In this document: positions 60,365-64,000 of the stretch, one piece after another | How positions within the stretch are numbered: the first letter of the stretch is position 1 | Layout: each line of letters begins with the position of its first letter | DNA from: Streptomyces sp. PsTaAH-137 | GTDB taxonomy: Bacteria; Actinomycetota; Actinomycetes; Streptomycetales; Streptomycetaceae | Reading direction: 5' to 3' | NCBI RefSeq assembly: GCF_003259365.1 | Contig: NZ_QLLY01000003.1 | Coordinates: 496,001 to 560,000 of the forward strand | Length of the DNA: 64,000 nucleotides | The notes under the pieces: generated by a model | What the model saw: the letters and a program-made list of their open reading frames with translations, nothing else | Database searches by the model: none | What the model was told of the DNA's origin: nothing | Program-made: the position numbers and the translations under genes

Positions 60365-62905
60365 TCACTCCTTCGCCGTCGCCACGGTCACGGGCCGGAC
60401 CCGCAGGGCGGCCCGGCCCGGCAGTGCCGTCGCCGTGAGCGCGAGGACGGCGGCGGCCGCGACCACGGTGACGTACGTCAGGGGCAGGACGGCCGGGGCC
60501 GCCGTGCCGGTCATGCCGAGGCTGAACGCGCTGAGGACGGCGGCCGCGATCCCGCTGCCGAGGCCCACTCCCATGAGGACGACGGTCAGCGCCTCGACCC
60601 GCAGCATGCGCAGCACCTGGCGCCGCGTCGCTCCGGCGAGCCGGAGCAGGGCGAACTCGCGGATCCGCTCGGACACCGACATCGCGAGCGTGTTGACGAC
60701 GGCGATGGCGGTGAAGGCGAGGACCAGGGCCATCGCGATGATGTTGACCTCGGCGTCGGCCTGCTGCCGCTCGGCCCGCAGCCCGTCGGCAGCGCTCGGC
60801 GAGAGAACGCGGACGCCCGGGAACTCATCCAGGGCGGCCGTGAGTTGTTCCTGTGAGCGGCTGGTGGAGACGAGCACGGAGGAGGCGAGCGGATTGTCGA
60901 CGTGGCGCGAGAGCAGATCGTGGGCGAGGGTCAGATCGCCGAAGCCGAGACCCCGCGCGTAGACGGCGGCGACGGTCAGGGTGACGGGCGTGCCGTCCCC
61001 GAGCGTCAGTTTCAGGGTGCTGCCGGGCTTCAGCTGCTGCTGATCGGCGGCGAGTTCACTGACGGCGACCGAGCGCGCCCCGAAGCGCTTCAGCGATCCC
61101 GCGGTGACGTCCGGGTCCCAGGTCCGGGTGAGGCCGGCCGTGGTGAGGCCCTGCACCGGGTACTTGTCGAGGCCGACCCGGACGGTGGAGCGGACGACCT
61201 CGGTGGCGGTGGTCCCGCGCTCCCGGCGCAGCTCACGCACGGCCGCCGCCGGGACACCGGGGCCCTGCGCGGTGACCACCGAGTCGGCGCGGACACCTGC
61301 CCGCGCCTGGGCCCGGGCGGCGTCCCCCAGGGTGGGCTGGACGAACAGGACGGTGCAGGTCATGCCGACGAGGAGGGTGAGCGGGGTGACGACGGCGGCC
61401 ATCCGCGCCGCGTGCCCCTTCAGGTTCGCCGTGGCGAGCCGGGCCGCGGGACCGACCATGCGCAGCGGCCGCCCCAGGACGGCGGCGGTCGCCCGGACCA
61501 GGAGCGGGCCGAGCAGGGAGACGGCCACCGCGAGCACGACGACGGACAGAAACGTCACCGGGGTCGAGGCGGCCTCGGTGCGCAGCCCGGCCAGCACGAC
61601 GACGAGCACGGTGCCGCCGGCCAGGGCGACGAGCCCGGCGACGGTCCTGAGCAGCGCGGGCCGCACCGGCGCGGCGCTCGCTTCGGAGAGGGCGGCGGCG
61701 GGCCTGATCCGGCCGATGCGCCGGGCGGCGACGCGGGTGGCGGCCCAGGCGCCGAACAGGGTGGCGGCGAGCCCGGCGGCGACCGGGAAGAAGCTCACGG
61801 TGCGCTCAAGAGTGGGCGGTACGGACCCGAGCTCGACGAAGCGCCCGTACAGCCATCCGCCGAGCGGCAGCCCGGCGAGGGAGCCGACGGTCCCGGCCGC
61901 GGCGCCGACGACCAGCGCCTCGCATCCGAGGAGTCTGCGGATCTGGCGCGGGGTGGCGGCGATGGCGCGCAGCAGGGCCAGTTCGCGGTAGCGCTGCTGC
62001 ACGGACAGGGCGAAGGTGCCGACGACGACGAGAACGGCGACGAGCAGGGACGTGCCGCCCATGGCCCCGCCCATGCTGACGAGCTTGACCCGCGCTCCGG
62101 CCGCGTCCAGGAACTCGACGGGTCCGCGTGCGTCCCCGGCGGTGACCTGCGCCGTCGTCCCGTCGAGCGCCGCGGCGACGGCCTGCTTCAACTCACCGAC
62201 GTCCCGGCCCCGTTCGGGCAGGACGCCGATCGCCGTCACCTGCCCGGGATGCCCGGCGAGCCGCTCCGCCTCCGCGGTGGAGAAGAACAGCGAGGTCTGG
62301 CGGGCGACCGTGGCGCCGGCACCGGGTTCGGCGATCCCTGTCACCCGGTACGTACGGGGATCCTGGGTGGACTGCACCGTGAGCCGACCGCCGACGGTGA
62401 GACGGGCGCGGTCGGCGAGATCGCGGTCCACCACGATGTCCCCGCCGGATGTGGGTGCGGTGCCCGCGGCCAGTGTGTAGGGGGTCAGGGCTGCGGAGTT
62501 CCAGGCATGTCCGTAGGCGGGCCGGTCGGGATCGGCGGCGCCCGACGCCAACGGCTCGGCGAGGAAGGTCAGTTCGGGCACGGCCCGCCGCACGCCGGGC
62601 ACGGCGCGCACCTTCCGCACGATGTCCTGTGACAGCCAGGCCCGCTCGGCGATGGGCTTGGCCTTGTGCTTGACCTTCGTCTTGCCCTTCTTGTGCTTGA
62701 CGATCGTCCGGTGCACGGACTGGTCGGCGGAGACCAGTACCGGGGCGGCCCCGTAGCGCTCGGTGCGCACGGTGCCGCGCAGGCCCGTCTCCAGCAGGGT
62801 GCCGCAGGCGGTGACCAGGGCGGCGGCGCACATCAGCGCGAGAAAGGCCCCCAGGAACCCGCCCTTCCGGTCGCGCACGGTCTGCAGTGCGTAGCGCAGC
62901 ATCAT
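60365..62905 (-). CDS. FtsX/MacB-like ABC transporter permease, no ATPase partner in the window
   Basis: An 846-residue permease with an N-terminal transmembrane helix (GGFLGAFLALMCAAALVTACGTLL), a large extracellular domain, then four-helix FtsX domains around residues 270-430 and 725-840 (NTLAMSVSERIREFALLRLAGATRRQVLRML is the second). Two FtsX units mark it as a LolC/E or DevC-type lipid or peptide exporter, which needs an ATPase. None is next to it. The ATG at 62905 overlaps the stop of a 13-codon ORF (ATGA). Lys-rich loop near residue 70: HKKGKTKVKHKAK. Confidence 0.85.
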   Translation of the reverse strand: MMLRYALQTVRDRKGGFLGAFLALMCAAALVTACGTLLETGLRGTVRTERYGAAPVLVSADQSVHRTIVKHKKGKTKVKHKAKPIAERAWLSQDIVRKVRAVPGVRRAVPELTFLAEPLASGAADPDRPAYGHAWNSAALTPYTLAAGTAPTSGGDIVVDRDLADRARLTVGGRLTVQSTQDPRTYRVTGIAEPGAGATVARQTSLFFSTAEAERLAGHPGQVTAIGVLPERGRDVGELKQAVAAALDGTTAQVTAGDARGPVEFLDAAGARVKLVSMGGAMGGTSLLVAVLVVVGTFALSVQQRYRELALLRAIAATPRQIRRLLGCEALVVGAAAGTVGSLAGLPLGGWLYGRFVELGSVPPTLERTVSFFPVAAGLAATLFGAWAATRVAARRIGRIRPAAALSEASAAPVRPALLRTVAGLVALAGGTVLVVVLAGLRTEAASTPVTFLSVVVLAVAVSLLGPLLVRATAAVLGRPLRMVGPAARLATANLKGHAARMAAVVTPLTLLVGMTCTVLFVQPTLGDAARAQARAGVRADSVVTAQGPGVPAAAVRELRRERGTTATEVVRSTVRVGLDKYPVQGLTTAGLTRTWDPDVTAGSLKRFGARSVAVSELAADQQQLKPGSTLKLTLGDGTPVTLTVAAVYARGLGFGDLTLAHDLLSRHVDNPLASSVLVSTSRSQEQLTAALDEFPGVRVLSPSAADGLRAERQQADAEVNIIAMALVLAFTAIAVVNTLAMSVSERIREFALLRLAGATRRQVLRMLRVEALTVVLMGVGLGSGIAAAVLSAFSLGMTGTAAPAVLPLTYVTVVAAAAVLALTATALPGRAALRVRPVTVATAKE

Positions 62906-62943
62906 GACGTCATCCGGTGAACCGTGCGCAGCTTCAAGGTCAT
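62902..62943 (-). CDS. 13-codon ORF overlapping the FtsX-like permease start
   Basis: ATG ACC TTG to TGA encodes MTLKLRTVHRMTS, and its stop overlaps the permease start as ATGA. No ribosome site is strong for the permease itself, so translation may be coupled. It could be a chance ORF or the residue of a lost upstream gene. Confidence 0.3.
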   Translation of the reverse strand: MTLKLRTVHRMTS

Positions 62944-62999
62944 GCGCCCACGATGGCCCGCGCACCACGCCCCGCACACTGCGGCGTCCAGGCGTCTTG

Positions 63000-63019
63000 G
63001 GGTGGGGTAAACCCCACCC
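63000..63019. terminator. Hairpin after recX, before the FtsX-like permease
   Basis: GGGTGGGG-TAAA-CCCCACCC, perfect 8-bp arms, 39 bp after the recX stop codon. It may end recA-recX transcription or serve as an operator for the permease gene. Confidence 0.65.
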
Positions 63020-63058
63020 GCCCGCCGATCAGTCCACCGCTCGGTCCTCCGCCACTCG

Positions 63059-63835
63059 CTACTCCGCGAACCCCAAGTCCTCGGTGTCCTCCCCCTCTTC
63101 CTCCAGCGCCTGCCGGACCACCCGAAGCGCCATGCCCTCGGGATAGCCCTTGCGGGCGAGCATCCCCGCGAGGCGGCGCAGCCTCTTGTCACGGTCGAGG
63201 CCGCGTGTGGAGCGGAGCTTGCGGGCGACGAGGTCGCGCGCGGTCTCCTCCTCCTGCTCGGAGTCGAGCTGCCCCACCGCTTCGTCGATCACAGTGGAGT
63301 CCACTCCCTTGGTGCGCAGCTCACGCGCGAGCGCCCGGCGCGCCAGGCCCCGCCCGTGGTGCCGGGACTCGACCCAGGCGTCGGCGAAGGCACTGTCGTT
63401 GATCAGTCCGACCTCCTCGAACCGGGACAGCACCTCCTCCGCCACGTCGTCCGGGATCTCCCGCTTGCGCAGCGCGTCGGCGAGCTGCTTGCGCGTGCGC
63501 GGGGTCCCGGTGAGCAGCCGCAGGCAGATGTTCCGCGCCCGCTCCGCCGGGTCCCCCGAGGGCTCGCCCCGCTCGGCTCTAGGAGAGTCGGGCGGACCAT
63601 CGTCCTGCGTGGCGCCGGACGGATCCCCGAATCCGCGCCTGCGCCGCCGCCCGCGCGGTCCGGCCCCGCCGCGCGAACGTCCACCACGGCGCGGCCCGTC
63701 CACCGCGCCGTCCCCCGCTTCGACGTCGTGACCGGCCTCCCCGTCCACGGCATCGTCGTACGCCCTCTCGCCCGCACGCCCCCGATCGGCGGTGGGGAGG
63801 GCGTCGTACTCGGCCCAGTCGGTTCGTCGTGTCAC
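63059..63835 (-). CDS. recX: RecA modulator RecX
   Basis: A 258-residue protein. The first 90 residues are an acidic, Gly/Arg-rich arm; the RecX domain starts at RNICLRLLTGTPRTRKQLADALRKREIP and continues with FEEVGLINDSAFADAWVESR and DKRLRRLAGMLARKGYPEGMALRVVRQAL, the three-helix repeats. RecX binds RecA filaments and limits their activity. GTG start, three bases after the recA stop codon, so it is co-transcribed with recA. Confidence 0.93.
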   Translation of the reverse strand: MTRRTDWAEYDALPTADRGRAGERAYDDAVDGEAGHDVEAGDGAVDGPRRGGRSRGGAGPRGRRRRRGFGDPSGATQDDGPPDSPRAERGEPSGDPAERARNICLRLLTGTPRTRKQLADALRKREIPDDVAEEVLSRFEEVGLINDSAFADAWVESRHHGRGLARRALARELRTKGVDSTVIDEAVGQLDSEQEEETARDLVARKLRSTRGLDRDKRLRRLAGMLARKGYPEGMALRVVRQALEEEGEDTEDLGFAE

Positions 63836-63838
63836 GGA

Positions 63839-64000
63839 CTAGCTCTTGGCCGCCGCGGCCTTGGACTTGGCGGCCTTGGGAGCGGGGACGGTCTTCGCGT
63901 CCTCGGCGGCGGGGGCGGCCGCCGCTTCCTCGCCCGCCTCGACGGCCGGCTCCTCCACCTTCTTGACGCCGACGCCCAGCTTCTCCTTGATCTTCCGCTC
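63839..64000 (-). CDS. recA: RecA recombinase, C-terminal part (partial)
   Basis: The last 53 codons of a gene running off the right edge. ERKIKEKLGVGVKKVEEPAV is the typical end of the RecA C-terminal domain, followed by an Ala/Lys/Pro-rich tail ending AAAAKS. The position just before recX confirms it. Confidence 0.88.
   Translation of the reverse strand, partial: ERKIKEKLGVGVKKVEEPAVEAGEEAAAAPAAEDAKTVPAPKAAKSKAAAAKS

Noticed and set aside
1..64000. CRISPR arrays, transposases, phage genes or attachment sites
   Set aside because: No regularly spaced repeats, no transposase or integrase proteins, and no tRNA-end duplication were seen, even around the accessory island.

Overview
The window is high-GC DNA with the codon habits of an actinomycete: many GTG starts and a few TTG starts, strong GGAGG-type ribosome sites, and long GC-rich hairpin terminators. 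The gene set (B12-dependent NrdJ with NrdR, LexA with an actinobacterial SOS box, HflX, RshA, DapF, MiaA/MiaB, RecX/RecA, gluABCD with GluR-GluK) points to Streptomyces. From memory, the core order matches the lexA to recA neighbourhood of S. coelicolor.

Layout. 1-2.3 kb: end of an ADP-ribosylglycohydrolase, a histidine phosphatase, a DUF4937-like protein and a TerD protein. 2.3-9.3 kb: DNA precursor supply and SOS functions. nrdR-nrdJ lies behind two NrdR boxes, lexA behind an SOS box, and a DinG-family helicase converges on lexA across a terminator. 9.3-16.6 kb: an NRPS-independent (NIS) siderophore locus on the minus strand, with a diaminobutyrate-type aminotransferase, two IucA/IucC synthetases and a GNAT acyltransferase. 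It carries two copies of a promoter/leader module of about 220 bp, one before the aminotransferase and one before a 41-codon micro-ORF.

16.6-31.2 kb: a secreted serine-protease lipoprotein, hflX, an M1 aminopeptidase, rshA, dapF, a small membrane protein, miaA, three small conserved-type proteins, miaB and an ABC exporter.

31.2-50.3 kb: an accessory catabolic island, nearly all on the minus strand. One module has a 2-hydroxyacid dehydrogenase (Ldh family), a TPP-dependent decarboxylase-like enzyme, an amidohydrolase, an L-2-hydroxyglutarate oxidase and an aldehyde dehydrogenase. A second has a two-domain extradiol dioxygenase, an aldehyde dehydrogenase, a fumarylacetoacetase-fold hydrolase, a VOC protein, an alpha/beta hydrolase, an HbpS/GlcG protein and a MetE-like protein, under a LysR regulator. 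A sugar-type (CUT2) ABC importer coupled to a carboxymuconolactone-decarboxylase-like enzyme feeds the same region. Together they look like uptake and breakdown of an aromatic or hydroxyacid compound, substrate unknown. Three copies of an interspersed Streptomyces-type repeat lie only in this island.

50.3-64 kb: back to core-type genes. These are a TAXI-type binding protein, GluK-GluR, the divergent gluABCD glutamate importer with hairpins between its genes, an FAD monooxygenase, a cysteine dioxygenase-rhodanese operon behind a Cys-rich leader peptide, an FtsX-type permease without an ATPase, recX, and the 3' end of recA. No tRNA, rRNA, CRISPR array, insertion sequence or origin was seen.
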